Shown piece by piece: positions 17,768 through 25,337 of a DNA stretch of 64,000 bases. The position numbers and the translations under genes are program-made. The number at the start of each line of letters is the position of its first letter. The first letter of the stretch is position 1. Source of the stretch: Tenacibaculum sp. 1_MG-2023 (lineage in GTDB: Bacteria; Bacteroidota; Bacteroidia; Flavobacteriales; Flavobacteriaceae); contig NZ_JAUORH010000015.1 in assembly GCF_030547425.1 (NCBI RefSeq), positions 1-64,000 of the forward strand, given 5' to 3'. The notes below the pieces were generated by a model that ran no database searches, had not been told where the DNA came from, and was given only the letters and a program-made list of their open reading frames with translations.

Positions 17768-18121
17768 TTAAGACGTTTTTTTAATAGTATAGCCAAAAGT
17801 AGCTGTACAAATAATATTTTGTTTCTTTTCTTCTTTTTTAGATACTGTTATATTGAAAATAACCTCAGTATCACTCAATTTTTTAATGTTGTTTTTGATA
17901 ACAAGCTTATCATTAAGGTAGGCATTGTCTAACAGGTCAAATTCGATACTGTTAAAACTAAAATTAGAAGAATCTGGATAAAAGCCTAAAGAAGTGTTTG
18001 CGTTAGCTTCAATTTTATCGTATAAAACTGAAGTTTTTAGTACTTTGTTTTTGCTAACCTGTTTTTTGTTAACTATGAATTGATTAGGCTGACTGTTTGA
18101 TGTGATGTTTAGTGTTTTCAT
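17768..18121 (-). CDS. Small protein of unknown function, possibly hotdog-like
   Basis: 117 residues, no signal peptide or membrane segment. The C-terminal half (about 58-115) has the strand pattern of a hotdog-fold acyl-thioesterase: EFDLLDNAYLNDKLVIKNNI, then a hydrophobic/charged strand (EVIFNITVSKK), then IICTATFGYTI. The N-terminal half lacks the usual catalytic Asp/Glu region, so any thioesterase activity is doubtful. The resemblance is weak and rests on pattern only. A 37-codon reading frame ends seven bases upstream on the same strand, which suggests a small operon. Confidence 0.6.
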   Translation of the reverse strand: MKTLNITSNSQPNQFIVNKKQVSKNKVLKTSVLYDKIEANANTSLGFYPDSSNFSFNSIEFDLLDNAYLNDKLVIKNNIKKLSDTEVIFNITVSKKEEKKQNIICTATFGYTIKKTS

Positions 18122-18128
18122 GATAATT

Positions 18129-18242
18129 TTAAGGATTAAGTATTAGTAATTCAGGATCTCTGTAAAATGGATTTTGTACTGAGTACATTACAGTTGAGGC
18201 TACGTGTTTTCTAATTGAATTTCGATACTTAAAAGTGTTCAT
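18129..18242 (-). CDS. Possible small protein (37 residues)
   Basis: ATG at 18242 to TAA at 18129. The product begins MNTFKYRNSIRKHVAST and ends NPFYRDPELLILNP. It is basic at the N-terminus and has no hydrophobic segment. It stops seven bases before the 117-residue gene and is in a different frame, as expected for a short upstream gene in an operon. A palindromic hairpin (18277-18302) sits 35 bases upstream of its start. No family is known; it could be a leader peptide. Confidence 0.35.
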   Translation of the reverse strand: MNTFKYRNSIRKHVASTVMYSVQNPFYRDPELLILNP

Positions 18243-18276
18243 AATGTTTAAAATTTAAAATATTAGTAAATAAAAA

Positions 18277-18302
18277 AAGGTGCTTTTTTAAAAAAGCACC
18301 TT
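18277..18302 (-). terminator. Perfect 26-base palindrome, terminator-like
   Basis: 13 bases (18277-18289, AAGGTGC plus T run) followed directly by their reverse complement. With an A run on one side it would act as an intrinsic terminator, most sensibly for the short minus-strand unit starting near 18465. Confidence 0.7.
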
Positions 18303-18329
18303 GGTTAAGTTTATATTAAAATTGATTAT

Positions 18330-18464
18330 TTAAAATCGATGTTTAATTCTGTTTCTTTGGGTGCTTTTAAGTACGTATACATACTGTTTATGCATGCGGG
18401 CTGTACACATAATCGAATTGATTGTGTTGAAAATAAATGTGTATATGCCTAAAAGCGTTTTCAT
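18330..18464 (-). CDS. Possible small protein or small RNA unit (44 codons)
   Basis: ATG at 18464 to TAA at 18330. The product begins MKTLLGIYTFIFNTINSI and ends with a basic tail (KSTQRNRIKHRF). A TACTTTTG box (18472-18479) lies directly upstream and a palindromic terminator (18277-18302) directly downstream, so the stretch forms a compact transcription unit of about 190 bases. The box is so near the ATG that the transcript would have almost no leader. This fits a leaderless small gene, or a small RNA with a chance reading frame. Confidence 0.35.
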   Translation of the reverse strand: MKTLLGIYTFIFNTINSIMCTARMHKQYVYVLKSTQRNRIKHRF

Positions 18465-18471
18465 AAGAACT

Positions 18472-18479
18472 CAAAAGTA
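18472..18479 (-). promoter_or_regulatory. Bacteroidota -7 box for the short unit at 18277-18465
   Basis: TACTTTTG on the minus strand, matching TAnnTTTG. A TTG lies 22 bases further upstream, acceptable as the -33 element. Confidence 0.5.
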
Positions 18480-18578
18480 GTAAAAGTTTTTAATAATTGA
18501 ACAAAATCAAAAATTAATTAATGTTAAAATTTTGTCAATGTGAGTTTTATCAGTTTTTATGATAGCAGTTTAAATATG

Positions 18579-18586
18579 TATCTTTG
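18579..18586 (+). promoter_or_regulatory. Bacteroidota -7 box for kdsB
   Basis: TATCTTTG, matching TAnnTTTG, ends 24 bases before the ATG at 18611. It overlaps an alternative TTG start at 18584, which argues against that start. Confidence 0.6.
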
Positions 18587-18610
18587 ATACGTAAACACTT
18601 AGTATTATTT

Positions 18611-19345
18611 ATGAAGATAATAGCAATGATTCCTGCACGTTATAGTGCATCGCGTTTTCCAGGGAAATTAATGAAAGATTTAGGAGGGAAACCTGTAATT
18701 GTAAGAACCTATGAAGCGGCAGTAAAAGCGAATTTGTTTGATGAAGTATACGTGGTAACCGATTCCGAAGTAATTTATAATTCTATAGAAAAAGTAGGAG
18801 GTAAGGTGTTAATGAGCCAAAAAGAACACGAGTGTGGCTCAGATAGAATTGCAGAAGCTGTTGAAAGTCTTGACGTAGATATCGTGGTAAATGTACAAGG
18901 AGACGAACCTTTTATTGATACCGTTTCGTTATCTAAATTAATTAGCGTTTTTAAATCTGATACTCAAAAAGAAATTGATTTAGCGTCGTTAAAAGTAAAA
19001 ATAACGAATGAAGAAGATATTCAAAACCCTAATAATGTAAAAGTAATTACCGATGCAAACGATTTTGCAATCTATTTTTCAAGAAGTGTAATTCCGTATC
19101 ACAGAGATAAAGAAATAGCTATAAATTATTACAAACATAAAGGGGTTTATGCCTTTAGAAAAGAAGCATTGATCGATTTTTATCATACACCTATGACACC
19201 AATAGAAGCAGCTGAAAAAATTGAATGTATTCGCTACTTAGAAGCAGGAAAAAAAATAAAAATGATAGAAACTTCAGTAGAAAGTATTGGTATTGATACT
19301 CCTGAAGACTTAGAAAAAGCTATAAAACAACTTGAAAATGAATAA
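18611..19345 (+). CDS. kdsB: 3-deoxy-manno-octulosonate cytidylyltransferase (CMP-KDO synthetase)
   Basis: 244 residues from ATG 18611. A longer version from TTG 18584 would begin inside the promoter box and is rejected. The enzyme activates KDO with CTP for lipopolysaccharide inner-core synthesis in the cytoplasm. Hallmarks are [15 protein letters not shown] (nucleotide-binding loop, near the N-terminus), [20 protein letters not shown], and the C-terminal GIDTPEDLE. The stop overlaps the next gene by eight bases (ATGAATAA), so the HAD hydrolase is translationally coupled. A KDO-8-phosphate phosphatase (KdsC) belongs to the HAD class, but the neighbour is not an obvious KdsC. Confidence 0.96.
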   Translation: MKIIAMIPARYSASRFPGKLMKDLGGKPVIVRTYEAAVKANLFDEVYVVTDSEVIYNSIEKVGGKVLMSQKEHECGSDRIAEAVESLDVDIVVNVQGDEPFIDTVSLSKLISVFKSDTQKEIDLASLKVKITNEEDIQNPNNVKVITDANDFAIYFSRSVIPYHRDKEIAINYYKHKGVYAFRKEALIDFYHTPMTPIEAAEKIECIRYLEAGKKIKMIETSVESIGIDTPEDLEKAIKQLENE

Positions 19346-20024
19346 TATTAAAATAATATCCTTTGATGCAGACGATACACTTTGGGTAAACGAAACTTAT
19401 TTTCGTGATGCTGAAGATGATTTTGCTCGATTGCTGTCTGATTACGAAACAGAAAATAAAATTCATCAAGAATTATTTAAAAAGGAAATAGAAAACCTTA
19501 AAATTTACGGTTACGGTGTAAAAGGTTTTATGTTGTCTATGGTTGAATGTGCTCTAGAAATTTCTAACTATAAAATCAGTCCTAAAAAAATGGAAGCAAT
19601 TCTTGAGATAGGAAAAGAGATGTTAGAAAAACCAATAGAGTTATTAGATGGAGTAGAAGAGGTGTTACAAGAACTACAAGGAAAATATAAGCTAATTGTA
19701 GCTACTAAAGGAGATTTGTTAGATCAAGAGCGTAAGTTGGCTAAATCAGGTATCTTAAAATATTTTCACCATACAGAGGTGATGAGTGAGAAGAAAAAAG
19801 CCGATTATAAAAAACTAGTAAAACGGTTGGAAATTAATCCTTCAGAATTTTTAATGATAGGTAACTCATTAAAATCAGATGTATTGCCGTTAATTGAAAT
19901 TGGGGCTACGGCAATTCATGTTCCATTTCATACAACATGGGCACACGAAGAAGTAAAAGAAGAACAAAAAACGGATGCTTATAAAACAGTATCTAGTATT
20001 ACAGATGTATTAAAGTTTTTATAG
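19338..20024 (+). CDS. HAD family hydrolase (phosphatase-like)
   Basis: 228 residues from ATG 19338; an in-frame TTG at 19332 is less likely. Motif I is FDADDTLW (nucleophile and acid Asp residues near the N-terminus). Motif II is the Thr in VATKGD, followed by the motif III Lys in KKADYKK. Motif IV is [13 protein letters not shown] helical cap (about 15-100) lies between motifs I and II, as in the haloacid dehalogenase C1 class. It overlaps kdsB by eight bases and abuts the CAT-like gene directly. The substrate is unknown; a role with KDO or lipopolysaccharide sugars is suggested only by position. Confidence 0.88.
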   Translation: MNNIKIISFDADDTLWVNETYFRDAEDDFARLLSDYETENKIHQELFKKEIENLKIYGYGVKGFMLSMVECALEISNYKISPKKMEAILEIGKEMLEKPIELLDGVEEVLQELQGKYKLIVATKGDLLDQERKLAKSGILKYFHHTEVMSEKKKADYKKLVKRLEINPSEFLMIGNSLKSDVLPLIEIGATAIHVPFHTTWAHEEVKEEQKTDAYKTVSSITDVLKFL

Positions 20025-20651
20025 ATGAGGTATCTAGATATTGAAAACTGGAATAGAAAAGAACTTTTTAAACACTTTAGAACTTTAGCAGATCCAACTT
20101 TTGGTTTAGTTGCAGATGTAGATGTGTCTAAGACTTATCAATCAGCAAAAGAGAAGGATCAATCCTTTTTTGTAAGGTATTTACATGCTTGTATGAAGGC
20201 TATAAATGCTGTTGAAAACTTTAAATTTAGAGTTGAAGGAGATAAAGTAGCAATTTATGATGTAATTAATGTATCAACAACTGTTGCTAGACCAGATACA
20301 ACATTTGGTTTTTCTTATTTTGATTATTCAGAAGATTTTGAAGTTTTTAATCAAAATTACATAGAAGAAAAAGAGCGAATACAAAGTTCAACTAGTTTAT
20401 TGCCAATAAGGTATTCATTAGGCTGTATACACTCTTCAGCGATTCCTTGGGTAAGTTTTACAGGGCATAAAGAACCTTTCTCAGGAAATAAAAATGATAG
20501 TGTTCCGCAGTTAGCTTTTGGTAAATTAAAAGAAGAAAAAGGGAAAGTATTAATGCCTGTGGCGGTAAATGTAAACCATGCTTTGGTAGATGGATACCAT
20601 GTAGGAGAGTTTTTTGAGAAATTTCAAGCTGAATTGGATAAAATCGATTAA
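20025..20651 (+). CDS. Chloramphenicol acetyltransferase-family acyltransferase
   Basis: 208 residues, close to the roughly 215 of classical CAT. The catalytic motif appears as VNVNHALVDGYHVG (about 185-198). The general-base His is followed by ALV-Asp-Gly, as in HxxxDG. FGFSYFDYSEDFEVF and IPWVSFTGH are also typical of the fold. The enzyme would use acetyl-CoA to acylate a small alcohol or amine. Chromosomal CAT-like enzymes of this kind are widespread, and resistance cannot be assumed: the usual HH pair reads NH. It abuts the HAD gene with no gap, so it belongs to the kdsB operon. Confidence 0.85.
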   Translation: MRYLDIENWNRKELFKHFRTLADPTFGLVADVDVSKTYQSAKEKDQSFFVRYLHACMKAINAVENFKFRVEGDKVAIYDVINVSTTVARPDTTFGFSYFDYSEDFEVFNQNYIEEKERIQSSTSLLPIRYSLGCIHSSAIPWVSFTGHKEPFSGNKNDSVPQLAFGKLKEEKGKVLMPVAVNVNHALVDGYHVGEFFEKFQAELDKID

Positions 20652-20656
20652 TTTTG
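20649..20656 (+). promoter_or_regulatory. Bacteroidota -7 box before the 88-residue gene
   Basis: TAATTTTG, overlapping the CAT-like stop codon and ending 18 bases before ATG 20675. It supports that start over an in-frame TTG at 20654. Confidence 0.5.
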
Positions 20657-20674
20657 CATCAAATATTTATAATT

Positions 20675-20941
20675 ATGGCAAGCATAAAAAATTTAAAGAA
20701 AGATATTAACTATACATTAGGAGACATTATTAGTATTTGTCAAATAGCTAGAGAATTAAACCCTGAAGCTGATAAAGCTAAAGCAAATGCTATTGTAGAT
20801 GAAGTTATTGTAACTTTTGATGATTTAATTGCAAAAGTAAATGCAAAAAATGTAGAGAATAAAAAAGCTCATTACAAAGCTTTAAATACTGAGTTAGAGA
20901 CTAAAGCTAATGCTTTAATAGAAAAAGTAAATAGTTTATAG
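20675..20941 (+). CDS. Small helical protein of unknown function
   Basis: 88 residues from ATG 20675. The alternative TTG at 20654 overlaps a promoter box and adds residues of poor character. The product is soluble, Ala/Lys/Asn-rich and predicted all-helical (for example KANAIVDEVIVTFDDLIAKV), with no signal peptide and no known catalytic motif. It resembles short conserved flavobacterial proteins of unknown role. It has its own -7 box and a strong terminator 21 bases downstream, so it is probably expressed well and separately from the kdsB operon. Confidence 0.75.
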   Translation: MASIKNLKKDINYTLGDIISICQIARELNPEADKAKANAIVDEVIVTFDDLIAKVNAKNVENKKAHYKALNTELETKANALIEKVNSL

Positions 20942-20962
20942 TACTATAAATTATATGTTTAT

Positions 20963-20997
20963 AAAGCGAGACTCTAATGAGTCTCGCTTTTTTTTTG
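20963..20997 (+). terminator. Intrinsic terminator
   Basis: A 12-base-pair stem (20963-20974 with 20979-20990, AAAGCGAGACTC/GAGTCTCGCTTT) with a TAAT loop and a T run. Confidence 0.9.
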
Positions 20998-21075
20998 GAT
21001 AAATTTTAACATTCACTTTGGAATAAAATTTTGTAAATTACGTTCAGTATTTAATAACAGATAACCCCAATAAAT

Positions 21076-21273
21076 ATGGCAAGAGCTATGTATGAGTACA
21101 CGAAAACTGTGCTTCAAAAGGTTAGTTTTAACGCTGATTTATTTTGTAAAGAGCTTGAGAAAGCTTTAAGTAGATTACTACCTTATGAAATAGATGAACT
21201 AACTATTTGGCTAAAACAATTTACAGCTAATAAACCAGATTTATATGTTTGCTTAGCCTTAGTCGATAAGTAA
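21076..21273 (+). CDS. Small protein of unknown function (65 residues)
   Basis: 65 residues, soluble, mixed helical (MARAMYEYTKTVLQKVSF, then FCKELEKALSRLLP, then ELTIWLKQF). There is no signal peptide and no known motif. It has two Cys residues, not in a pair. It is bounded by two hairpin terminators (20963-20997 and 21272-21305), so it is a single-gene unit. It has the look of a conserved short flavobacterial protein, but I cannot name a family. Confidence 0.7.
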   Translation: MARAMYEYTKTVLQKVSFNADLFCKELEKALSRLLPYEIDELTIWLKQFTANKPDLYVCLALVDK

Positions 21274-21305
21274 AAAAAGGAAGCTTTTAAAGCTTCCTTT
21301 TTTTA
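21272..21305 (+). terminator. Shared bidirectional terminator
   Basis: GGAAGCTT/AAGCTTCC (21279-21286 with 21290-21297), flanked by an A run and a T run. It separates the convergent genes ending at 21273 and 21303. Confidence 0.85.
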
Positions 21306-21764
21306 TTTTTGATGTTCTCTTTTTTTACCTTTTAGCTTTTTTATAAGCTTTCGGTGAAACTCGTGTTCAGCAACTTCTAAAGTGAGAATTTTTTTATCTG
21401 ATAAAAAAGTTGAGAGCTTATCATAAAAGTGAGTTTTAGCTTCGTATTGTTCTTTTGAAACTGACTTAATTTTATTCACAATTTCTTTTGATTCTTTGTC
21501 AGTTAAACTATCAATTCCTCCACAGCTAAGTATTTTTTTCTTTATACTGTATCGTTCCGCTTTGTGAAGTTTAATCATTTTTTTATCATATATATTATAT
21601 AATGGCCAAAATTTATCAGCTTCTTCTTCCGTTAGATTTAATTTTTCAGAAAGAAAAGCTACTTTAAAAGCTTTAATTTTTTCATAATTTCCTTTTTTAG
21701 TTTGTGATTGAACAGAAAAAAGGGAAGTAAAAGCTACAAATAATATAAGTAAATGCTTCTTCAT
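21303..21764 (-). CDS. Exported helical protein, third gene of the ECF sigma operon
   Basis: 153 residues with a signal peptide (FVAFTSLFSVQSQTKK). The mature part is helical and highly charged. It begins with FLSEKLNLTEEEADKFWPLY, which resembles the LTxxQ-like segment of CpxP/Spy periplasmic chaperones; the family assignment is tentative. The start codon overlaps the stop of the preceding gene (one base shared at 21764). Its place after a sigma factor and candidate anti-sigma factor suggests a periplasmic stress sensor or effector, which is inference from context. Confidence 0.72.
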   Translation of the reverse strand: MKKHLLILFVAFTSLFSVQSQTKKGNYEKIKAFKVAFLSEKLNLTEEEADKFWPLYNIYDKKMIKLHKAERYSIKKKILSCGGIDSLTDKESKEIVNKIKSVSKEQYEAKTHFYDKLSTFLSDKKILTLEVAEHEFHRKLIKKLKGKKREHQK

Positions 21765-22300
21765 TATTGTTGTATTTCGTTTATAAGTGTTGGTGTGTCA
21801 ACAGAGCTTAAGTAATCTTCTAGTGTTTCATCACTAATAGAAGCAAATATATCTTCTTCTAGCTCTGAAGTATTTAAGGCTGTTGCAAGCTCACTATTAT
21901 CAATATCGCCATATCCATTTTCATACCAAGATTCTATATCAGTAATAGTTATATCTTCAAAAGTAATTTTTTGACTATTAAAATAATTAATACCAATAAA
22001 AAGTAAAACAGAAGCTGCTGCAGCTACAGGAACATACTGTAAAATTCTTTTACGTAATGAAATTACTTTTGACTCTTTAGTTTGTTCTATTGCTAATTTT
22101 GATTGAATTCGAGCTTCAATTGTATCAAAATAACCGTGAGGAGTATTGAATGGTTTATTTTTTGGTAAACTATCTATAAATACAGAAGTGTTAATAGTCT
22201 CTTCAACTTTTTCAAAATAATTTTGAGGAGTTGAAAAACCATTATCCTTGCCAACTTGTTGGTTTATATAATCTATAGTATGTTTTAATTTTTTATCCAT
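21764..22300 (-). CDS. Candidate anti-sigma factor (membrane protein)
   Basis: 178 residues. An N-terminal cytoplasmic region (1-85) has two short repeats of the FSTPQNYFEKVE / FNTPHGYFDTIE type. One membrane segment follows (about 91-108, VPVAAAASVLLFIGINYF) after a basic KVISLRKR stop-transfer-like stretch. The acidic outer part (about 110-178) is rich in Glu/Asp/Ser. A single-span membrane protein directly after an ECF sigma factor is the classical anti-sigma arrangement, but no zinc-binding anti-sigma motif (HxxxCxxC) is present. It lies 33 bases after the sigma gene and is coupled to the next gene. Confidence 0.68.
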   Translation of the reverse strand: MDKKLKHTIDYINQQVGKDNGFSTPQNYFEKVEETINTSVFIDSLPKNKPFNTPHGYFDTIEARIQSKLAIEQTKESKVISLRKRILQYVPVAAAASVLLFIGINYFNSQKITFEDITITDIESWYENGYGDIDNSELATALNTSELEEDIFASISDETLEDYLSSVDTPTLINEIQQ

Positions 22301-22333
22301 TACTTTAGTAAGACTCTTGTTTTTGTAAAAGGT

Positions 22334-22879
22334 TTAATTATAGTTCTTTATAAATTGTTCTATTTTTTTAGCGGCTATATGATATGAGGCTTTTAAAGCA
22401 CCAACTGAGGTATTGAGAATTTCAGAGATTTCTTCATACTTCATTTCATCGAAGTACTTCATGTTAAATACTAATTGTTGTTTTTGAGGTAATGTGGCAA
22501 TTGCTTTTTGCAAAATAAGCTGAATTTCATCACCAGAAAACCAATAATCACTATCTAAAGTAGAAGTAAGCTGTAGTTGATAATCAGAAATATGAATATT
22601 CTTTTCTTTAGCTTTTTTGTTGATGAAAGTTATAGCTTCATTGGTAGCTATTCTATACATCCAAGAATATAGTTTACTATCTCTTTTAAAGTGATTAATA
22701 CTTTTAAAAACTTTTATAAAAGTGTTTTGTAAAACATCATCGGCGTCTTCATGAGAAATTACTATTTTTCGTATATGCCAATACAATCGCTCTTTATATT
22801 GCGATACTAGGCTTTTAAAAGCAATCTCTTTGGTAGTAGATTGCTGTAATTGATTTATAAGTGTGATCTCGTCAATCAA
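22334..22879 (-). CDS. RNA polymerase sigma factor, ECF subfamily (sigma-70)
   Basis: 181 residues, normal for ECF sigma factors. Region 2 is clear: HEDADDVLQNTFIKVFKSI (about 44-62) and YSWMYRIATNEAITFINKK. Region 4 helix-turn-helix is LPQKQQLVFNMKYFDEMKYE, followed by EISEILNTSVGALKASYHIA (to about residue 170). It directs polymerase to a special promoter set, probably including its own operon with the two downstream genes. The signal is unknown. TATCTTTA upstream resembles but does not fully match the housekeeping -7 box, which would fit partial self-regulation. Confidence 0.95.
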   Translation of the reverse strand: MIDEITLINQLQQSTTKEIAFKSLVSQYKERLYWHIRKIVISHEDADDVLQNTFIKVFKSINHFKRDSKLYSWMYRIATNEAITFINKKAKEKNIHISDYQLQLTSTLDSDYWFSGDEIQLILQKAIATLPQKQQLVFNMKYFDEMKYEEISEILNTSVGALKASYHIAAKKIEQFIKNYN

Positions 22880-22942
22880 CCAAAACTGTTTTAGTTGTTA
22901 GACATTAAAGATAGCAAAAGGTTTAAAAAGAGATATAAAAAA

Positions 22943-24385
22943 CTACTTAATTCTTTTTGTACACCCAAATAAGCGTTTTTCTTTAATAGTTTCAGAAACT
23001 CCTTTAGGAAGCATTTCTTCCCATCCATCTTCTCCGTTTTTTATCTTTTTTAAGACTTTTCTTGAGAAAATATGTAAAATATCAGGGTTAAAGTCTTTAA
23101 TATCAATTAATCGACCATTGTTTTTAAAGAACTTATAAAGTTCTTTCATTCTAGGATGCACTTTAAGGTTTTCACTAGTAATGTATTCACCAGTTTCCTC
23201 ATTTTTATAGGGATACATGTATACCTTTAAATCTCTATAAAATAGTTTACCAAAAGCCTCTAAGATACCACCGCTCAAATCACGATAATACTTTTCATTA
23301 AAAATTTGAATCAAGTTATAAACTCCCATAGCAAGCCCCATGCGCTCTTTGGTGTACTCGCTAAAGTATTCTACTAGTTTAAAGTATTCTTGATAGTTGG
23401 TAATCATAACGTTTAGACCAAGAGAACATAGTAGTTCAGCCCTGTCTAAGAAGTCACGTTCGTTAATTTCTCCTTCGGCACGAAGGTTACTTAAGGTAAT
23501 TTCAAAAATAATTTTGGTTTTCTTAGGATCTACTTTATTCTCATCAAAGAATAGTTGTTTAGAACGCTCAAACATATCCATGTTAACCTTAGTTACGGGT
23601 CTGTAACTTCCACGAAGAGCCAAAATATTCTTTTTGTAAAGTACTTGTGCAGGCAATAAGTTATTCCCGTCAGGACCAAACATTACAGCATTTGTCATCT
23701 CGTTTTTAACAAGTTGTAAACTCATTAAGCGGTTGTCAACATACATAAAACGAGGTCCAGAGAAGTTGATCATGTCAATCTCTAAACGGTCTTTATCAAT
23801 ATTATCGTAAAAAGATTTTAATAAATCTTTAGGGTTGTCATTTAAGTAATAAGCTCCATAAATTAAGTTTACACCTAAAACTCCCAATGTTTCTTGCTGC
23901 TGACGAGCATCAGTTTCTTTAAAACGAAGATGCAAAACAATTTCGTTGTAATCTTCTAATGGATCTAATTGAAAACGAATACCAACCCAACCATGACCTT
24001 TAAATTTTTTAGTAAAGTTTATAGTTGCTACTGTATTAGCGTAACTAAAAAATAATTTATCAGGGTGTTTTTGACGATCAAGTCGTTCCTCAATTAACTC
24101 CATTTCATGCTTTAGCATTTTCTTTAATCGAGGTTCAGTAACATAACGATTGTCTTTTTCAATTCCATAAATGGCATCAGAGAAATCCTTATCATAAGCA
24201 CTCATAGCTTTTGCTATAGTACCAGATGCTCCACCAGCTCTAAAAAAATTACGAACAGTTTCTTGACCAGCTCCAATCTCTGCAAAAGTTCCATATATAT
24301 GAGCGTTTAAATTAATTTTTAACGACTTCATTTTGGTAGTTGGTACAGTACTTATTTTTTGATCTCCTTTTAACGTAATTGCCAT
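22943..24385 (-). CDS. Conserved protein of unknown function (about 480 residues)
   Basis: 480 residues, soluble, no signal peptide. The N-terminus carries a strongly conserved-looking block: INLNAHIYGTFAEIGAGQET, then VRNFFRAGGASGTIAKAMSA, then YDKDFSDAIYG. I recall similar blocks in proteins of this length from several phyla, but I cannot give a reliable function. Later motifs include LGVLGVNLIYGAYYL, FSGPRFMYVDNRLMSLQLV and RAELLCSLGLNVMITNYQEY. It is monocistronic with its own -7 box, divergent from the metallo-hydrolase gene. The pattern suggests an enzyme, but no nucleotide-binding loop or metal motif is evident. Confidence 0.8.
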   Translation of the reverse strand: MAITLKGDQKISTVPTTKMKSLKINLNAHIYGTFAEIGAGQETVRNFFRAGGASGTIAKAMSAYDKDFSDAIYGIEKDNRYVTEPRLKKMLKHEMELIEERLDRQKHPDKLFFSYANTVATINFTKKFKGHGWVGIRFQLDPLEDYNEIVLHLRFKETDARQQQETLGVLGVNLIYGAYYLNDNPKDLLKSFYDNIDKDRLEIDMINFSGPRFMYVDNRLMSLQLVKNEMTNAVMFGPDGNNLLPAQVLYKKNILALRGSYRPVTKVNMDMFERSKQLFFDENKVDPKKTKIIFEITLSNLRAEGEINERDFLDRAELLCSLGLNVMITNYQEYFKLVEYFSEYTKERMGLAMGVYNLIQIFNEKYYRDLSGGILEAFGKLFYRDLKVYMYPYKNEETGEYITSENLKVHPRMKELYKFFKNNGRLIDIKDFNPDILHIFSRKVLKKIKNGEDGWEEMLPKGVSETIKEKRLFGCTKRIK

Positions 24386-24409
24386 TTTGTTTTTTTTAGT
24401 TACGTATTA

Positions 24410-24417
24410 CAAATGTA
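24410..24417 (-). promoter_or_regulatory. Bacteroidota -7 box for the 480-residue protein gene
   Basis: TACATTTG on the minus strand, 24 bases before the ATG at 24385. Confidence 0.5.
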
Positions 24418-24450
24418 CTGAAATTAGGAACTATCAGACAATTTTTGTTG

Positions 24451-24458
24451 TATTTTTG
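24451..24458 (+). promoter_or_regulatory. Bacteroidota -7 box for the PhnP-like hydrolase gene
   Basis: TATTTTTG ends eight bases before ATG 24467, so the transcript would be nearly leaderless. It is divergent from the box at 24410-24417, 33 bases away. Confidence 0.5.
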
Positions 24459-24466
24459 TGGTGAAA

Positions 24467-25243
24467 ATGAAGAAAAAAAATCAAGTAAAAATAACTTTTT
24501 TAGGAACAGGAACTTCTACTGGAGTTCCGATGCTTACAAGTAAGCACCCTGTAGCTTTATCTAAGAACCCAAAAGACAAACGATTACGGTCTTCAGTGCT
24601 GGTTTCGTGGAATAATATTAATTATGTGATTGATTGTGGTCCAGACTTTCGTCAGCAAATGATGCGTGAAAAAGTAGCTTCAATTAACGGAATTTTATTT
24701 ACACATGAACATGCAGATCATATAGCTGGTTTGGATGAAATCCGTCCGTATTGTTTTCAAATAGGACCAGTACCTATCTACTTAACAGAAAGAGTGCTAA
24801 ATGTTTTAAAAAAACGATACGATTATATATTTGCAACAGAAAATAGATACCCAAGTGCACCAAGTGTAGCTCCAACTATTATTTCACATAAAGAAAATTT
24901 TGAGTTAGAGGGAGTAGAGGTTACTCCAATTGAAGTAATGCATGGTAATTTACCAATTCTCGGATATCGTTTTAATAACGTAGCATATATAACCGATATT
25001 AAAACTATTTTTGAAGAGGAGAAAGAAAAGCTAAAGAGTCTAGATGTTTTAGTCATTACAGGTTTACGAAAAGAACCTCATAAAACACATTTTAATTTAG
25101 AAGAAGCCCTAAAGTTTATAGAAGAAATTAATCCTAAAAAAGCGTATTTAACGCATATTAGCGAACTTTTAGGATTACACGATGAGGTTGAAAAAGAATT
25201 GCCAGAGAATGTGTTTTTAGCTTATGACGGGTTACAAGTTTAG
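24467..25243 (+). CDS. MBL-fold metallo-hydrolase, PhnP-like
   Basis: 258 residues from ATG 24467; in-frame GTG codons at 24458 and 24461 are next to the promoter box and less likely. It opens with FLGTGTSTGVP and carries the metal-binding HEHADHIAGLDEIRP (about 82-96). IEVMHGNLPILGYRF and the closing LTHIS hold further ligands. This subfamily includes PhnP (cyclic phosphodiesterase) and related phosphodiesterases. No phosphonate genes are nearby, so the substrate is open. A cytoplasmic location is expected. The gene stands alone, with 94 bases before yaaA. Confidence 0.88.
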   Translation: MKKKNQVKITFLGTGTSTGVPMLTSKHPVALSKNPKDKRLRSSVLVSWNNINYVIDCGPDFRQQMMREKVASINGILFTHEHADHIAGLDEIRPYCFQIGPVPIYLTERVLNVLKKRYDYIFATENRYPSAPSVAPTIISHKENFELEGVEVTPIEVMHGNLPILGYRFNNVAYITDIKTIFEEEKEKLKSLDVLVITGLRKEPHKTHFNLEEALKFIEEINPKKAYLTHISELLGLHDEVEKELPENVFLAYDGLQV

Positions 25244-25337
25244 TATTAAAAAAATTAATACTACAATCAATATTAATTACTTAAAGTAATTGATGGTTTT
25301 AGAATAGCTTCTTATTTTTACTTTAAATATTTACAAC

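Noticed and set aside
18584-18610. Extended kdsB start at TTG 18584
   Set aside because: It overlaps the -7 promoter box and the family normally begins at [12 protein letters not shown].
20025-20651. Chloramphenicol resistance gene
   Set aside because: The fold fits, but chromosomal CAT-like acyltransferases are common and the HH pair is NH. There is no mobile context.
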